From positions 1-64,000 of the forward strand of contig CAWCPX010000007.1 in the NCBI GenBank assembly GCA_963797605.1: a DNA stretch of 64,000 nucleotides. The letters run 5' to 3'. The DNA is from DASQPR01 sp963797605. GTDB lineage: Bacteria > Actinomycetota > Actinomycetes > Mycobacteriales > Micromonosporaceae. Position 1 is the first letter of the stretch; the number at the start of each line of letters is the position of its first letter. Of this stretch, positions 1 to 11,200 are shown piece by piece. The translations under genes and the position numbers were made by a program. The notes beneath the pieces were generated by a model, which was not told where the DNA came from, did not search any database, and saw nothing but the letters and a program-made list of their open reading frames with translations.

Positions 1-1
1 G

Positions 2-34
2 ATCGGGCTGCCGCCGAAGGCGTCGGAGCACTGA
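2..34 (+). CDS. Possible C-terminal tail of a ferredoxin (truncated by window start)
   Basis: A ten-codon open stretch ends in TGA at 32-34 and reads IGLPPKASEH. FdxA-type 7Fe ferredoxins of actinobacteria commonly end in a short ALPP-type tail and lie just upstream of dapC, which follows here after 11 bases. Only the tail is visible, so the identity rests mostly on position. Confidence 0.35.
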   Translation: MGLPPKASEH

Positions 35-45
35 GCACCCCGGCG

Positions 46-1179
46 GTGCCGGGATCTGGTGGCCTCAGCTCGGGGCTGCCAGATTTCCCGTGGGACCTCC
101 TCGAGAGCGCCAAGGCGCGTGCTGCCGCGCATCCCGACGGCATCGTCGACCTCTCCATCGGCACACCGGTCGACCCGGTGCCGGCCGTGATCCAAGACGC
201 GCTCGGTGCCGCCGCCAACGCGCCCGGCTACCCGTTGACCGCGGGCTCGCCAGCGCTGCGGGCGGCGATCACCCACTGGGTCGGTCGCGCGTGCTTGCCG
301 ACCGATGACGGGTCCGGCCACATGGGTGCCGGTCACGGCTTCGGGGTGTTGCCGACGATCGGGTCGAAAGAGCTGGTCGCGTGGCTGCCCACGCTGCTCG
401 GCCTCGGTGCCGGTGACACGGTGGTGATCCCGTCCGTGTGCTACCCGACCTACGAGGTCGGAGCCCGGCTCGCGGGTGCGACCGTAGTCCGCTCCGACCG
501 GCCCGACCTGCTGCCGCCCGACGGCGTTCGGCTGGTGTGGATCAACTCGCCCGGTAATCCGAGCGGTGTCGTGATGAGCGATGCCACCATGCGCGGCATC
601 ATCGAGTGGGCCCGCACGCATGGCGTGGTGGTCGCGAGCGACGAGTGCTACCTGTCCCTCGGCTGGGAGGACGAGCCGACGTCGGCGCTGGCCGTCTGTG
701 ATGGTGATTTCACCAACGTGCTCGCGGTGCACTCGCTCTCGAAGCGCTCCAACCTGGCCGGTTATCGGGCCGGGTTCGTCGTGGGTGACGCGGCACTGGT
801 CGCCGAGTTGCTGGCCGTCCGCAAGCACGCGGGCATGATCATGCCGGCTCCGGTGCAGGCGGCGATGATCGCGGCCCTGGGCGACGAGGAGCATGTCGCG
901 GTGCAGAAGGCGCGTTACCGGCAGCGCCGTGCCATCCTGCGATCCGCGCTCGAAGACATCGGGTTCACGATCCAGAATTCGGAAGCGGGGCTCTACCTCT
1001 GGGCACGGGCCCGCAGTGGCCAGGCCGATGGCTGGTCCAGCGTCGACTGGCTCGCCGAGCGGGGCATCCTCGCCGCTCCGGGCGACTTCTACGGTCCGGC
1101 CGGCAAGCCGTACGTGCGGCTCGCCCTGACCGCGACCGACGAGCGGATCGCGACCGCGGCCCGGCGCCTGGCCGTTTAG
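46..1179 (+). CDS. dapC: N-succinyldiaminopimelate aminotransferase
   Basis: PLP-dependent fold-type I aminotransferase of 377 residues. It transfers an amino group from glutamate to N-succinyl-2-amino-6-ketopimelate in the succinylase branch of lysine/diaminopimelate synthesis (cytosol). Visible features are the N-terminal FPWDLL segment near residue 15, substrate-loop NSPGNPSG near 165, DECYLSLGW near 198 and the PLP-lysine motif HSLSKRSNLAGYR near 229. The start used is GTG at 46. dapD and dapE lie within 3 kb, which supports DapC over a generic class I aminotransferase. The stop codon TAG shares its last base with an inserted repeat element. No frameshift is present. Confidence 0.93.
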   Translation: MPGSGGLSSGLPDFPWDLLESAKARAAAHPDGIVDLSIGTPVDPVPAVIQDALGAAANAPGYPLTAGSPALRAAITHWVGRACLPTDDGSGHMGAGHGFGVLPTIGSKELVAWLPTLLGLGAGDTVVIPSVCYPTYEVGARLAGATVVRSDRPDLLPPDGVRLVWINSPGNPSGVVMSDATMRGIIEWARTHGVVVASDECYLSLGWEDEPTSALAVCDGDFTNVLAVHSLSKRSNLAGYRAGFVVGDAALVAELLAVRKHAGMIMPAPVQAAMIAALGDEEHVAVQKARYRQRRAILRSALEDIGFTIQNSEAGLYLWARARSGQADGWSSVDWLAERGILAAPGDFYGPAGKPYVRLALTATDERIATAARRLAV

Positions 1180-1334
1180 GGCCTGTCTGAAAATTCCGTT
1201 CGAGCGAGCCGGGCGCCGATCCGAAGAGCTTGATCTTTGCCTGGATACCGCGTTTGTATCCAGGTGAAGATCACACGCCGTCGGTCGGTGTCCGGGTCAC
1301 GGCGCAGCCGAACGGCAGCTTTTCAGACAGAGCC
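1179..1334 (+). repeat. MITE-like inverted-repeat element, copy 1
   Basis: A 156-bp non-coding element. Its ends are imperfect terminal inverted repeats (GGGCCTGTCTGAAAA at the left, TTTTCAGACAGAGCC at the right, 13 of 15 complementary). In the middle, 1240-1264, is a perfect 9-bp hairpin with arms CCTGGATAC and GTATCCAGG around the loop CGCGTTT. A second, related copy lies at 25137-25285 in the opposite orientation. No transposase is encoded, so this looks like a non-autonomous mobile element. The left end begins at the last base of the dapC stop codon. Confidence 0.7.
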
Positions 1335-1392
1335 TCGAGCGGTTGACAGACGTCGGCCAGGACCGGACGCCATGTGCGATACGGTGCGAAGC

Positions 1393-2067
1393 ATGACCGA
1401 ATCGAGCGCTCCCACCGTCGCCGTTCGCGGCGAATCCACTCGCGAGGTTGACCCTGAGATCGCCGAGTTCACGGTGACCGTCAATGCCCGCGACAAGGAC
1501 CGCGACACGACGCTGCGCCGTCTCGCGGACCGGGTGGCAGCGCTCCGCACGGTCCTCGACGGGTACGCGTCCGGGATCGAGAAGCGGGAAACGTCCCGCA
1601 TGTCGGTTTACGCGGAGACGAAGCGATCCGGCGAAAAGATCACCGCGTACGTCGGCAACGCCACGACCAGCGTCACCGTCACCGATCTCGACATGCTCGG
1701 CGAGATGATGCTGCGGGTTGTCGGCACCGAGCAGACCTCCGTCAACGGCCCGTTCTGGTCGGTGCGCCCGGGCAGCCCCGTCTATCGCGAGGCCAGGCAT
1801 GCCGCGATCGCCGACGCCATCACGCGCGCGAAGGAGTACGCGGAAGCGCTCGGCGCACGGGTCACCGGCCTCGTCGAGTTGACCGACGTCGGCATGTCGA
1901 GTCCGGGGATGGCGCCGATGGGCATGCAGTTCTCGAAGGCCCGGGGCGGCTACGACGCCAGCCAGCCCGATCTCGACCTCGACCCGCAGCGTCAGCAGAT
2001 CAACGCGCAGGTCGAGGGCCGGTTCCGCATCAGCGACCCGACGGTGCTCACGGAGCCGGTCGATTGA
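1393..2067 (+). CDS. SIMPL domain (DUF541) protein
   Basis: About 224 residues from the ATG at 1393. An in-frame opening extends upstream to 1237, but that part is encoded by the inserted repeat and looks non-coding. Family traits are the start VAVRGESTREVDPEIAEFTVTV, the central YVGNATTSVTVTDL and the NGPFWSV segment followed by a helix with A-IADAITRAKEYAEALG. SIMPL proteins often act outside the cytoplasm and are poorly understood. No signal peptide is visible here, so a cytosolic location is likely. The gene converges on dapD and has no clear operon partner. Confidence 0.8.
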   Translation: MTESSAPTVAVRGESTREVDPEIAEFTVTVNARDKDRDTTLRRLADRVAALRTVLDGYASGIEKRETSRMSVYAETKRSGEKITAYVGNATTSVTVTDLDMLGEMMLRVVGTEQTSVNGPFWSVRPGSPVYREARHAAIADAITRAKEYAEALGARVTGLVELTDVGMSSPGMAPMGMQFSKARGGYDASQPDLDLDPQRQQINAQVEGRFRISDPTVLTEPVD

Positions 2068-2118
2068 ATCGTGCCGACTCATGGCGGCCCAGACCACCAC
2101 AAGTCGGCACGACAGCGC

Positions 2119-3057
2119 CTAGTTGGCGTGCAAGGCCGCGTTCAGCGTGATGCCGGAGCCGGTCCGGGCGCGCGCCTCGACCTGGCCGGTCACCGAGTTG
2201 CGGATGAACAGCACCCCGGACGCGCCGGAGAGCGTGCCGGCCTTCACGACCTCACCCGTCGGCAGCAGCACCTTCGTGCCCGCCGTGACGTAGAGCCCGG
2301 CCTCGACCACGCAGTCGTCACCGAGCGAGATGCCGATGCCGCCGTTCGCCCCGATGAGGCTTCGCTGCCCGACGCTGACGACCTCTTTGCCGCCACCGGA
2401 CAGGGTGCCCATGATGGACGCTCCGGCACCGATGTCAGAGCCGTCGCCGACGACCACGCCGGCCACGATCCGGCCTTCGACCATCGACGTACCGAGCGTG
2501 CCGGCGTTGAAGTTGACGAAGCCCTCGTGCATCACAGTGGTGCCCGGGGCCAGGTGCGCACCGAGGCGCACCCGGTCGGCGTCCGCGATCCGTACGCCGC
2601 TCGGCACCACGTAGTCGGTCATCCGGGGGAACTTGTCGACGCCGTACACCGCGAGATGCCGACCGGCAGCCCGTTCGATGATGCGCAGTTCGTCGACGCG
2701 TTCGGGCGGGCACGGGCCGGCCGACGTCCACGCGACGTTCGTGAGCAGGCCGAACGTGCCTTCGAGGTTGGCCTGGTGCGGCGTGATCAACCGATGCGAG
2801 AGCAGGTGCAGCCGCAGGTACGCGTCGGCGGCGGATTTCGGGGCGTCGGCCAGCGACTCGATGGTCACGTCCACCTCGATGACCGCCACGCCGCACAGCG
2901 GGCGCGGGCCGGTCAGGGGCGGCAGTGCTGGCGTGTCGGCCGGCTGTGTGCCGAGGCCGAGGTAGCCGCCGGGAAACCAGACGTCGAGCGTCTGCTTGCC
3001 ATCGGTGACGGTGGACAGGCCTTTACCCCACGCGGGGCCGGTCAGGAATGCGCTCAC
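2119..3057 (-). CDS. dapD: 2,3,4,5-tetrahydropyridine-2,6-dicarboxylate N-succinyltransferase
   Basis: 312 residues of the actinobacterial DapD type. It succinylates tetrahydrodipicolinate using succinyl-CoA, the committing step of the succinylase route to diaminopimelate. The C-terminal half is a left-handed beta-helix with hexapeptide repeats (for example GDGSDIGAGASIMG, GDDCVVEAGLYV, GTKVLLPTGEVVKAG), and the FVNFNAGTLG motif is near the active site. It is divergent from dapE, with only about 29 bases between start codons, so the two promoters must overlap. The reading frame is intact. Confidence 0.93.
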   Translation of the reverse strand: MSAFLTGPAWGKGLSTVTDGKQTLDVWFPGGYLGLGTQPADTPALPPLTGPRPLCGVAVIEVDVTIESLADAPKSAADAYLRLHLLSHRLITPHQANLEGTFGLLTNVAWTSAGPCPPERVDELRIIERAAGRHLAVYGVDKFPRMTDYVVPSGVRIADADRVRLGAHLAPGTTVMHEGFVNFNAGTLGTSMVEGRIVAGVVVGDGSDIGAGASIMGTLSGGGKEVVSVGQRSLIGANGGIGISLGDDCVVEAGLYVTAGTKVLLPTGEVVKAGTLSGASGVLFIRNSVTGQVEARARTGSGITLNAALHAN

Positions 3058-3086
3058 AATTGGTCACCGTACTAATCTTTAGCACC

Positions 3087-4160
3087 ATGGCCTACCTTGA
3101 CCCCGCCGTTCTCGCCGATCCGGTCGAGTTGACCCGAGCACTCGTCGACATCGAGTCGGTCTCCGGCAATGAGGCGGAAATCGCCGACGCCGTCGAGACC
3201 GCGCTGCGCACGACGCCGCATCTCGCCGTCTCGCGTTACGGGAACACCGTCGTGGCTCGTACCGAGATGGGCATTGGATCGAGGGTCGTTCTCGCCGGGC
3301 ACCTCGACACCGTGCCGTTGGCCAGCAATTTCCCGAGCAAGACCGAAGGCAACATCATGTGGGGTTGCGGCACCTCCGACATGAAGTCCGGCACCGCGCT
3401 CGCGCTCTGGCTGGCGATGACCGTGACCGAGCCCCGGCACGACGTCACCTACTTCTTCTACGACTGCGAAGAGGTCGAGGCCGCGCGTAACGGCCTGTTC
3501 AAGATCGCGAAGACCAATCCGGAACTGCTCGCGGCCGACTTCGCGATCCTGCTCGAACCGACCTACGGCCTGGTCGAAGGCGGTTGCCAGGGCACCATGC
3601 GGGCGACCGTGACGGTGCATGGCGAGCGCGCGCACGCGGCCCGGTCGTGGCGCGGGGTCAACGCGATTCACGGCGCCGGTGAGGTGCTGCGACGCCTGGC
3701 CGGCTACGAGGGCCGCCGGGTCACGATCGACGGCTGCGACTACCGCGAAGGGCTCAACGCGGTCGGCATCAGAGGCGGTGTGGCCGGCAACGTGATCCCG
3801 GACCTGTGCGTCGTCGACGTCAACTATCGCTTCGCGCCGGACCGCACGGAAGCCGACGCCGAGGCGCATCTCCGCGAGGTTTTCGCCGGTTACGAGGTCG
3901 AGATCAAAGACTCGGCACCGGCCGCGCTGCCCGGACTCGAAGCGCCGGCGGCGGTCGAGTTCATCGCGGCGGTGGGCCGGCCGCCGATCGGCAAGTTGGG
4001 GTGGACCGACGTGGCCCGGTTCGCGTCCATGGGCATCCCGGCACTGAACTACGGCCCGGGCGATCCGAATCTCGCGCACAAGCCGGAAGAAAAGGTAGAG
4101 ATCGACAAGATTGTCGCCGGTGCGGAGATCTTGCGGTCCTGGCTGTCGCGCGGGGTCTAG
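3087..4160 (+). CDS. dapE: Succinyl-diaminopimelate desuccinylase
   Basis: M20-family zinc hydrolase that cleaves N-succinyl-LL-diaminopimelate to LL-diaminopimelate and succinate. About 357 residues from ATG 3087. Metal-site motifs are AGHLDTVP near residue 69, CGTSDMKSG near 95 (metal-bridging Asp), YDCEEVEA near 121 (general base Glu followed by Glu) and the C-terminal NYGPGDPNLAHKPEE (metal-binding His). A longer open frame begins at 3048 but overlaps dapD, so the ATG at 3087 is preferred. TACTAATCT just upstream is a possible -10 region. Confidence 0.93.
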   Translation: MAYLDPAVLADPVELTRALVDIESVSGNEAEIADAVETALRTTPHLAVSRYGNTVVARTEMGIGSRVVLAGHLDTVPLASNFPSKTEGNIMWGCGTSDMKSGTALALWLAMTVTEPRHDVTYFFYDCEEVEAARNGLFKIAKTNPELLAADFAILLEPTYGLVEGGCQGTMRATVTVHGERAHAARSWRGVNAIHGAGEVLRRLAGYEGRRVTIDGCDYREGLNAVGIRGGVAGNVIPDLCVVDVNYRFAPDRTEADAEAHLREVFAGYEVEIKDSAPAALPGLEAPAAVEFIAAVGRPPIGKLGWTDVARFASMGIPALNYGPGDPNLAHKPEEKVEIDKIVAGAEILRSWLSRGV

Positions 4161-4198
4161 CGTGGGCAGGTCAACACCATTGATGTGAGGGGTACGCG

Positions 4199-4975
4199 AT
4201 GACGACCGCACGCCAGCACCGTGAATCCGGACCCGAACGGCACCGTGGCCCGGTCACACTGCGGCGTGAGTCGATTCCGCCGAGCACGGCCGACCAGCGG
4301 TTGCTCGACTCGCGAACCCGTGGCGATTGGAAATCGAAGGACGCCTGGCGCGCGCTGCGGATCTTGAGTGAGTTCGTCGAGGGCTTCGACAGCCTGGCCG
4401 ACCTTCCGACCGCGGTGAGCGTGTTCGGCTCGGCGCGCACGAAGGCGTCGTCACCCGAGTGCGAGATGGCCGAACAGCTCGGCGGCGCGCTGGCCCGGGC
4501 CGGATACGCCGTGATCACCGGCGGTGGGCCGGGTGTGATGGAGGCGGCGAACAAGGGCGCGACTGAGGCCGGCGGGCTCTCCGTCGGGCTCGGCATCGAA
4601 CTGCCCTTCGAGCAGGGGCTGAACGACTGGGTCGACGTCGGCATCGACTTCCGCTACTTCTTCGCCCGCAAGACCATGTTCGTGAAGTACGCGCAGGCGT
4701 TCGTCGTGCTCCCGGGCGGCTTCGGCACGATGGACGAGCTGTTCGAGGCGCTGACGCTGGTGCAGACCGGCAAGGTCACGCGCTTCCCGGTGGTGCTGAT
4801 GGGCACCGCCTACTGGTCGGGCTTGATCGAGTGGCTGCGGACCACGATGGCGGCCGACGGCAAGATCAGCCCGACCGATCTCGACCTGCTGCTCGTGACC
4901 GACGATGTCGAGGAGGCGGTCCGTCACATCGTCGCGGCCGATTTGGCGCTCAACGGCGACGACGCGGCGCCGTAA
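4199..4975 (+). CDS. LOG-family (TIGR00730) Rossmann protein, nucleoside 5'-monophosphate phosphoribohydrolase type
   Basis: 258 residues with the family hallmarks TGGGPGVMEAANKGA near residue 103 and PGGFGTMDELFE near 178, which form the nucleotide-binding and catalytic region. Characterised LOG proteins release the base from cytokinin-type nucleoside monophosphates. Substrates in most bacteria are unproven. It follows dapE by 38 bases in the same direction, a neighbourhood also seen in mycobacteria (dapD, dapE and a LOG gene close together). The start is ATG 4199. Confidence 0.85.
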   Translation: MTTARQHRESGPERHRGPVTLRRESIPPSTADQRLLDSRTRGDWKSKDAWRALRILSEFVEGFDSLADLPTAVSVFGSARTKASSPECEMAEQLGGALARAGYAVITGGGPGVMEAANKGATEAGGLSVGLGIELPFEQGLNDWVDVGIDFRYFFARKTMFVKYAQAFVVLPGGFGTMDELFEALTLVQTGKVTRFPVVLMGTAYWSGLIEWLRTTMAADGKISPTDLDLLLVTDDVEEAVRHIVAADLALNGDDAAP

Positions 4976-5026
4976 GCCCGGTGCTCAACTTTCGCAACTG
5001 TCACACCCGCGTGGTCTGATTGGTTC

Positions 5027-8000
5027 GTGAGCGTGAGCACCGAGGGTTCGGTTTACCGGCTGGTTCGCCGGTCGGTCCCGGCTGCCGCCGCGCTCGCGTG
5101 GGAGCCGGCCGCCGCCGCGGTGATCGCGCATGACCGAGGTCCGTTGCTGGTCATCGGCGGCCCTGGCACCGGCAAGACGACGTGCCTCGTCGAGTCGGTG
5201 CGGGCACGAGTGGCCGCCGGCGCCGACGCCTCCGGCATCCTCGCGCTCACCTTCGGCCGCCGTGGCGCGAGCAACCTCCGCACCCGCATCGAAGCCGGCC
5301 CTGGGCGGCGCCGGTCGCATCACGTCCGAGCCACTGGTGCGCACCTTCCATGGTTACGCGTTCGGCCTGCTCCGCAGGGCATCCGCCGACCTCGGTGAGC
5401 CGCCGCCCCGGTTGCTGAGCGGTCCCGAGCAAGACCTCGTGATCCGCGAGCTGCTGCTCGATCGGGCCGAGACAGACTGGCCCGAGTCGTTGGCGCCCGC
5501 GCTGCCCACCCGAGCGTTCGCCAGCCAGCTTCGTGACCTGCTGCTGCGGGCGTCCGAGCGAGGCATCGGGGCGCGTTCGCTCGCGCGGATCGGCGAGTTG
5601 ACCGGCCGCTCCGACTGGGTCGCGGCAGCCCGATTCCTGGTCGAATATGACGAGGTTCTCGCGCTGCGCGACGCGACCGGGCGGGCCGGCATCGGTTATG
5701 ACAATGCCGAGATCGTCCGCGCCGCCGTCGGACTGCTGCGTAGCGATCCCGTGCTCCTGGAAGCCGAGCGGCGCCGGCTGTCCTCGGTTTATGTCGATGA
5801 GTTGGCCGACACCGACCCTGCTCAACTCGACCTGTTGCATCTGATCGCGGGCGATGGCGCGCACGTGGTCGCGTTCGCCGATCCTGACTCGTCGACCTAC
5901 GGTTTCCGTGGTGCCGACCCGGCAGGTGTCGCCGCGTTCCCCGATCGGTTCGCGCAGACGTCGGGCGAGCCCGCGCCCACGCTGACGCTGACGCAGACGC
6001 ATCGGGCCGCGGGTCCGCTGCTCGCGTCGACCCGGCGCCTCGGCGATCGCCTGCGGGGCCCGGCCCGGCATCGAGCGCTCGCCGCCGCTCCGGGCATCCC
6101 CGATGGTGACGCGGCCGCGCACACGTTCCGGTCGAGCGCGAGCGAGTCCGCCTACGTCGCGCACCGGCTCCGTGAGGCGCACCTGATCGATGGCATCCCG
6201 TGGAGCGGCATGGCGGTCGTGGTGAAGTCGACCTCGTTGCGGCTCGCGTCGTTGCGGCGGGCGCTGCACCAGGCCGGGGTGCCGACCGAGGTCCTCGCCG
6301 AGGATCTGCCGATCGCCACCCAACCCGCCGTCTCGCCACTGCTGCTCACGCTCGCGTGCGCGCTCGACCCGGGCAAGCTCGACGAGGCCACCGCGGTCGC
6401 GCTGCTGCATTCGCCGATCGGGGGTGCTGACCCGCTGGCCGAGCGCCGGTTGCGGCAGGAGTTGCGTGCGCTCGCGGCCGCCGCTGGTGACCGCCGCTCG
6501 TCGGGAGATCTGCTGGTCGAGGCGTTGATGCAGCCGGCCGAGCTGGCGGCGGTGCGGCGCCGGTGGTCCGCCCCGGCCTACGCGGTCGCCGGTGCGCTCG
6601 ATGCCGTCCGGCGCACCGCGGCGATCCCGAGTTCCACGATCGAAGACGTGTTGTGGTCGCTGTGGTGCGCGACCGGCCTGGCCGAGCGCTGGTCGGCGGA
6701 GAGCGCTCGCGGCGGCCCTCGTGGCGCCGCCGCCGACCGTGATCTCGACGCCGTGGTCGCGCTGTTCGAGACGGCGGCGCGTTTCGTCGATCGCATGCCC
6801 GGTGCGCGCGCCGAGGTTTTCCTTGATCACGTGCTGGGCCAGGAGCTGCCGGGCGACTCGCTGGCTCCGACCGCCGATCGCGGAGCCGCGGTGCGCATTC
6901 TCACCGCCCACGCCACGAAGGGCCAGGAGTGGGACGTGGTGGTTGTCGCCGGCGTCCAGGAAGGTTTGTGGCCCGACCTGCGGTTGCGTGGCAGCGTGCT
7001 GGGCGCCGAGCAGCTCGTCGACCATCTCAGCGGGCGCACCGGCGTCGCGGCCGGGCCGTCCGAGCCGTCGGGTGCCGGTCCGGGTTCGGTCGCCGGCGTC
7101 GCGAGCCAGACCGCTGCGCTGCTCGACGAGGAGCGTCGCCTCTTCTACGTCGCCGCGACCCGGGCTCGCCGCCGGCTGATCGTCACCGCGGTGCATTCGG
7201 GTGACGGCGAGGAGCAGCCATCGAGGTTCCTGACCGAGTTGCGACTGGCGGCCGACGATGACGCGGAGCCCGAGGCGACCCGATTGCCTCGGGCGCTGAC
7301 CCTCGGTGCGCTCGTGGCCGAGCTGCGATCCGTCGTCGTCGACGAGACGGTGGCGTCGGAGCGACGAGCGGCCGCGGCGGCACAGCTGCGGCGGCTTTCG
7401 GAGGCGGGTGTCGGTGGGGCCGATCCCGATGACTGGTGGGGCATGCGCGACCTGTCCGATGCGCGTCCGCTGGTTGACGAGGGCGAGCAGGTCGTGGTGA
7501 CGCCGTCCACGGTGGAAGTCGTGCAGCGGTGCAGCCTGCGGTGGCTGCTCGAACGCCACGGTGGTCGCGACGCGCCATCACCCGAACAGGGGGTCGGCAA
7601 CCTCGTGCACGAGGCCGCGATGCTGGCAACCGACGCGTCCGTCGATCCGGCCGTCCTCGTCGCTTACGTCACGGCGCGGTTCGGCGAGATCGAGCTGTCG
7701 GCGCGCTGGCTGGCCGAACGCGAGCGCACCCGGGCCGAGTCGATGATCGCGAAACTCGTGACCTACCTGTCGACGAATCCACGGCAGATGTCCGCGATCG
7801 AGCGCGACTTCCTCGTGCAGATCGACGAAAACGTCCAGGTGAAGGGCCGTGTCGACCGGCTCGAAATCGATGCGCAGGGCCGGCTCGTCGTGATCGACCT
7901 CAAGACCGGCAAGACCACCAGCGTGCGCACCGGCGAGATCCTCGAGCATCCGCAGCTCGGTGCCTATCAGGCGGCGGTCGAGGCGGGCGCGTTCCCCGAC

Positions 8001-8261
8001 GTGGGTGACGAGTCCGGCGGGGCGGCCCTCGTGCAGCTCGGCACCGACCGCGTCGGCCCCCAGGAGCAGACGCAGCCGCCGCTGGCCGACGCCGAGGATC
8101 CCGGGTGGGCGAAGGCACTCGTCCGCGAGACGGCGAAGACGATGGCCGCGTCCACGTTCAAGGCCGTGGTCAACAAGAAGTGCCGGAGTTGCCCGGTGCA
8201 GCGATCGTGCCCGGTGTCGGGGCACGGTCGGCAGGTCACCGACGATGGTGGTGCGACATGA
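5027..8261 (+). CDS. adnA: AdnA-type subunit of the AdnAB helicase-nuclease (one frameshift)
   Basis: About 1077 residues after correcting one extra base near 5300. That correction turns EAGPGRRR into EAALGGAGRIT and joins the first 91 codons to the long frame. Domains: UvrD/Rep-type motor with Walker A GGPGTGKTT near residue 46, an atypical Walker B region VYVDELADTDPAQ, and a C-terminal RecB-like nuclease with VIDLKTGK. CRSCPVQRSC (C-x2-C-x5-C) near the end, plus an upstream Cys in VVQRCSLRW, fits a 4Fe-4S-stapled nuclease. AdnAB resects double-strand breaks in actinobacteria. The gene overlaps adnB by ATGA, so translation is probably coupled. Confidence 0.85.
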
Positions 8262-11200
8262 CGCTTGCGACCGCGGGGCCCCGGTTCACGCCCGTAGAGC
8301 TGGCCGACCTGCTGCTCCACCGCGACCGACCGACCCGGGAGCAGGCCGCCATCATCGCGGCACCGGTCGCGCCGGTGCTCGTCGTGGCCGGCGCGGGGTC
8401 GGGCAAGACGGAGACGATGGCGGCCCGCGTCGTGTGGCTCATCGCCAACGATTACGTGCGCCCGGAGCAGATCCTCGGCCTCACGTTCACCCGCAAAGCC
8501 GCCGGCGAACTCGCCAGCCGCATCCGGCTGCGCCTGGCCCAACTCGAACGCAAGCTCGGCACGCAGGCGGTCGCGGCGGGGGAGCCGACCGTCGCCACCT
8601 ACCACAGCTACGCGGCTCGGGTCGTCGGCGAACACGGCGTGCGTTCCGGGTTTGAGCCGACGACGCGACTGCTCACCGAAGCGTCGTGCTGGCAACTCGC
8701 CGACGCGGTCGTCCGGGGCTATCACGGCGACATGACGACGGTCGATTACAGCCCGACGTACGTGACGGACGCCGTCCTGCATCTCGCCGCCGACCTGTCC
8801 GAACACCTCTGCACGCCGGAGGAGCTGGCCGCCTGGACCGGCCGGTTCTACGCGGAGCTGACGGCACCGGCGGGCCGGGTCTACCGAGACGTGGAGAAGC
8901 TGCTCGGCGCGCAGCAGGCGAGACTGGCGCTGCTGCCGATGATCCGTGAATACACCCGTCGCAAGCGGCTCGCCGAATCGATGGACTTCGGCGACCAACT
9001 CGCCCGTGCCGCCGCCGTCGCGATGGAGCATCCCGAGGTCGGTGCGATCGAACGCGATCGGTTCCGGGTCGTGCTGCTCGACGAATACCAGGACACGAGC
9101 CACGCTCAGGTGACGCTGCTGCGGACGCTCTACGGCGGCGGCCACCCGGTGACGGCGGTCGGTGACCCGTGCCAGTCGATCTACGGGTGGCGCGGTGCCA
9201 GCGCGGGCACCCTCGACCGGTTCCCGGAGGAGTTCCCCGACGTCCGGGGCCGGCCGGCGCTCGCGCTCACACTGTCGACGAGCTGGCGCAACCGGCCCGA
9301 GATCCTGACGGTCGCCAACCTGATGTCAGCGCCGCTCCGCGCGGCCGGTCACCGTGTCACCGAGTTGGTCGCCTCGCCGACCGCTGACGATCCGGTCGAC
9401 GCGTCGACGGTGCGGTGCGCGCTGCTCGAGACCTACGAAGACGAGGCCGAGTGGATAGCCGACCGCATCGTGGCCGCGTGGCGCTTCGGTGCCGCTCCGG
9501 CCGACGGCGACGCGCCCGGCATCGATCACATTCCGATCGAGGCACGGCCGTCGACCGCCGTCCTGGTGCGCACACGGCGGCAGATCGCCCCGATCGAACG
9601 CGCGCTGCGGGCCCGCGGGCTGCCGGTCGAGGTCGTCGGCCTCGGCGGCCTGCTCGACACGCCCGAGGTCCGCGACATCGTCAGCACGCTCGAAGTGCTC
9701 TCCGATCCGCTCGCCGGTGCCTCGCTGCTGCGGCTGCTGACCGGGCCCCGGTGGCGCATCGGTCCTCGTGATCTCGTCGCCCTCTACGCGCGCGCCCGAT
9801 CGCTGCTCACGAGCCGGCGAGAGGGCGTTCCCGACACCGAGTCCGGCGCCGTGCCCGAGTCCGAGCCACTGATGCCCGGCCGGCTCGACGAAGCCGCGCT
9901 CATCGACGCCCTCGACGACCTCGGTCAGCAGGAGCGCTACTCACCGGAGGGTTTCCGCCGCTTCAGCGCCTACGCGGCCGAGTTGCGCTCGCTTCGGCAA
10001 CGGCTCGACCAGCCGCTGCCCGATCTCGTCGCGGAAGTCGAGCGTGCGATGGGCGTCGACATCGAGGTCTCCGTGCGCGCAGCCGACACCGGTCTGGCCC
10101 GGGCGCACCTCGATGTGTTCGCGGAGACGGCGACGCGGTTCGCGACCGAGGCTCCCGGTGCGACGCTGTCATCGTTCCTGGCGTTCCTCAACGCCGCCGA
10201 GTCGGAGGAGCGCGGCCTGACGGCAGGCGAGATCGACATCGTCGACGGTGCCGTCCAGATCCTGACGACGCACGCGGCCAAGGGTCTCGAATGGAACATC
10301 GTCGCCGTCGCGGGGCTGACGAAAGGCACGTTCCCGAGCCCGACGACAGCCGGCGACCATTTCCTGGGCGGGCTCGGCACGCTGCCGTTCCCGCTGCGCG
10401 GCGATCGTGACGGGCTGCCGGTGCTCGACATCACCGGCGCGACCACGCAGGTGCAGGTCCGCGACGCGCACGACAGGTTCATCGCCGACTGGCGCCAGCA
10501 CACCGAGCGCGAGGAGCGGCGGCTGGCGTACGTCGCGACGACGCGTCCGAAGCAGCTGCTGCTCTGTTCGGGTTACTGGTGGGCGATCGAGGCGACGAAG
10601 TCACGGGGCCCGTCGGTGTTCCTGGAAGACGTCCGGGAGGCATGCGAGGCGGGCGCCGGCGTGATCGACGCGTGGGAGCCGCCACCGGCCGACGACGCGT
10701 CCAACCCGACTCTGGAGCAGGTCGACCAGGCCGTGTGGCCACAGGATCCACTCGGGGCTCGCCGGGATCAGGTCGAGCGGGCGGCGGCACTCGTCCGGTC
10801 GGCCGTCCCGCCGGCTCAGGAGTCCGAGGAGTCGGCCCGGTGGGCGTACGAGGTTGACCTGCTCCTCGCCGAGCGCGCGCGCACCGTGCCAGGGCCCGGC
10901 GACACCCAGGACGTACGCGTACCGGCCCAGCTGTCGGTCTCGCATCTGGTCTCGTTGCGCCACGATCCGGCCGCATTCGCCCGGTCGCTGCGCCGTCCGA
11001 TGCCGCGCCGCCCCGACCCGTACGCGCGTCGTGGCACCGCGTTCCATCGATGGCTCGAACAGCGCTTCGGTTCCGACCAGCTGATCGACCTCGACGAGTT
11101 GCCGGGCGCCGGCGACGACAACGCGGCCGCCGATGAGGCGCTCGGCGCGCTGCAAGAGCGGTTCCTGGCGAGCGAGTGGGCACAGCGCGTGCCGGTGGCG

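Noticed and set aside
1179..1334. Riboswitch or T-box downstream of dapC
   Set aside because: A second copy stands in an unrelated place and orientation, and terminal inverted repeats are present, so it is a mobile repeat.
2071..3075. 334-residue ORF opposite dapD
   Set aside because: Shadow. dapD has full family signatures; the ORF has none.
5247..7559. 770-residue minus-strand ORF
   Set aside because: Antisense shadow of adnA with Arg-rich composition and no recognisable motif.
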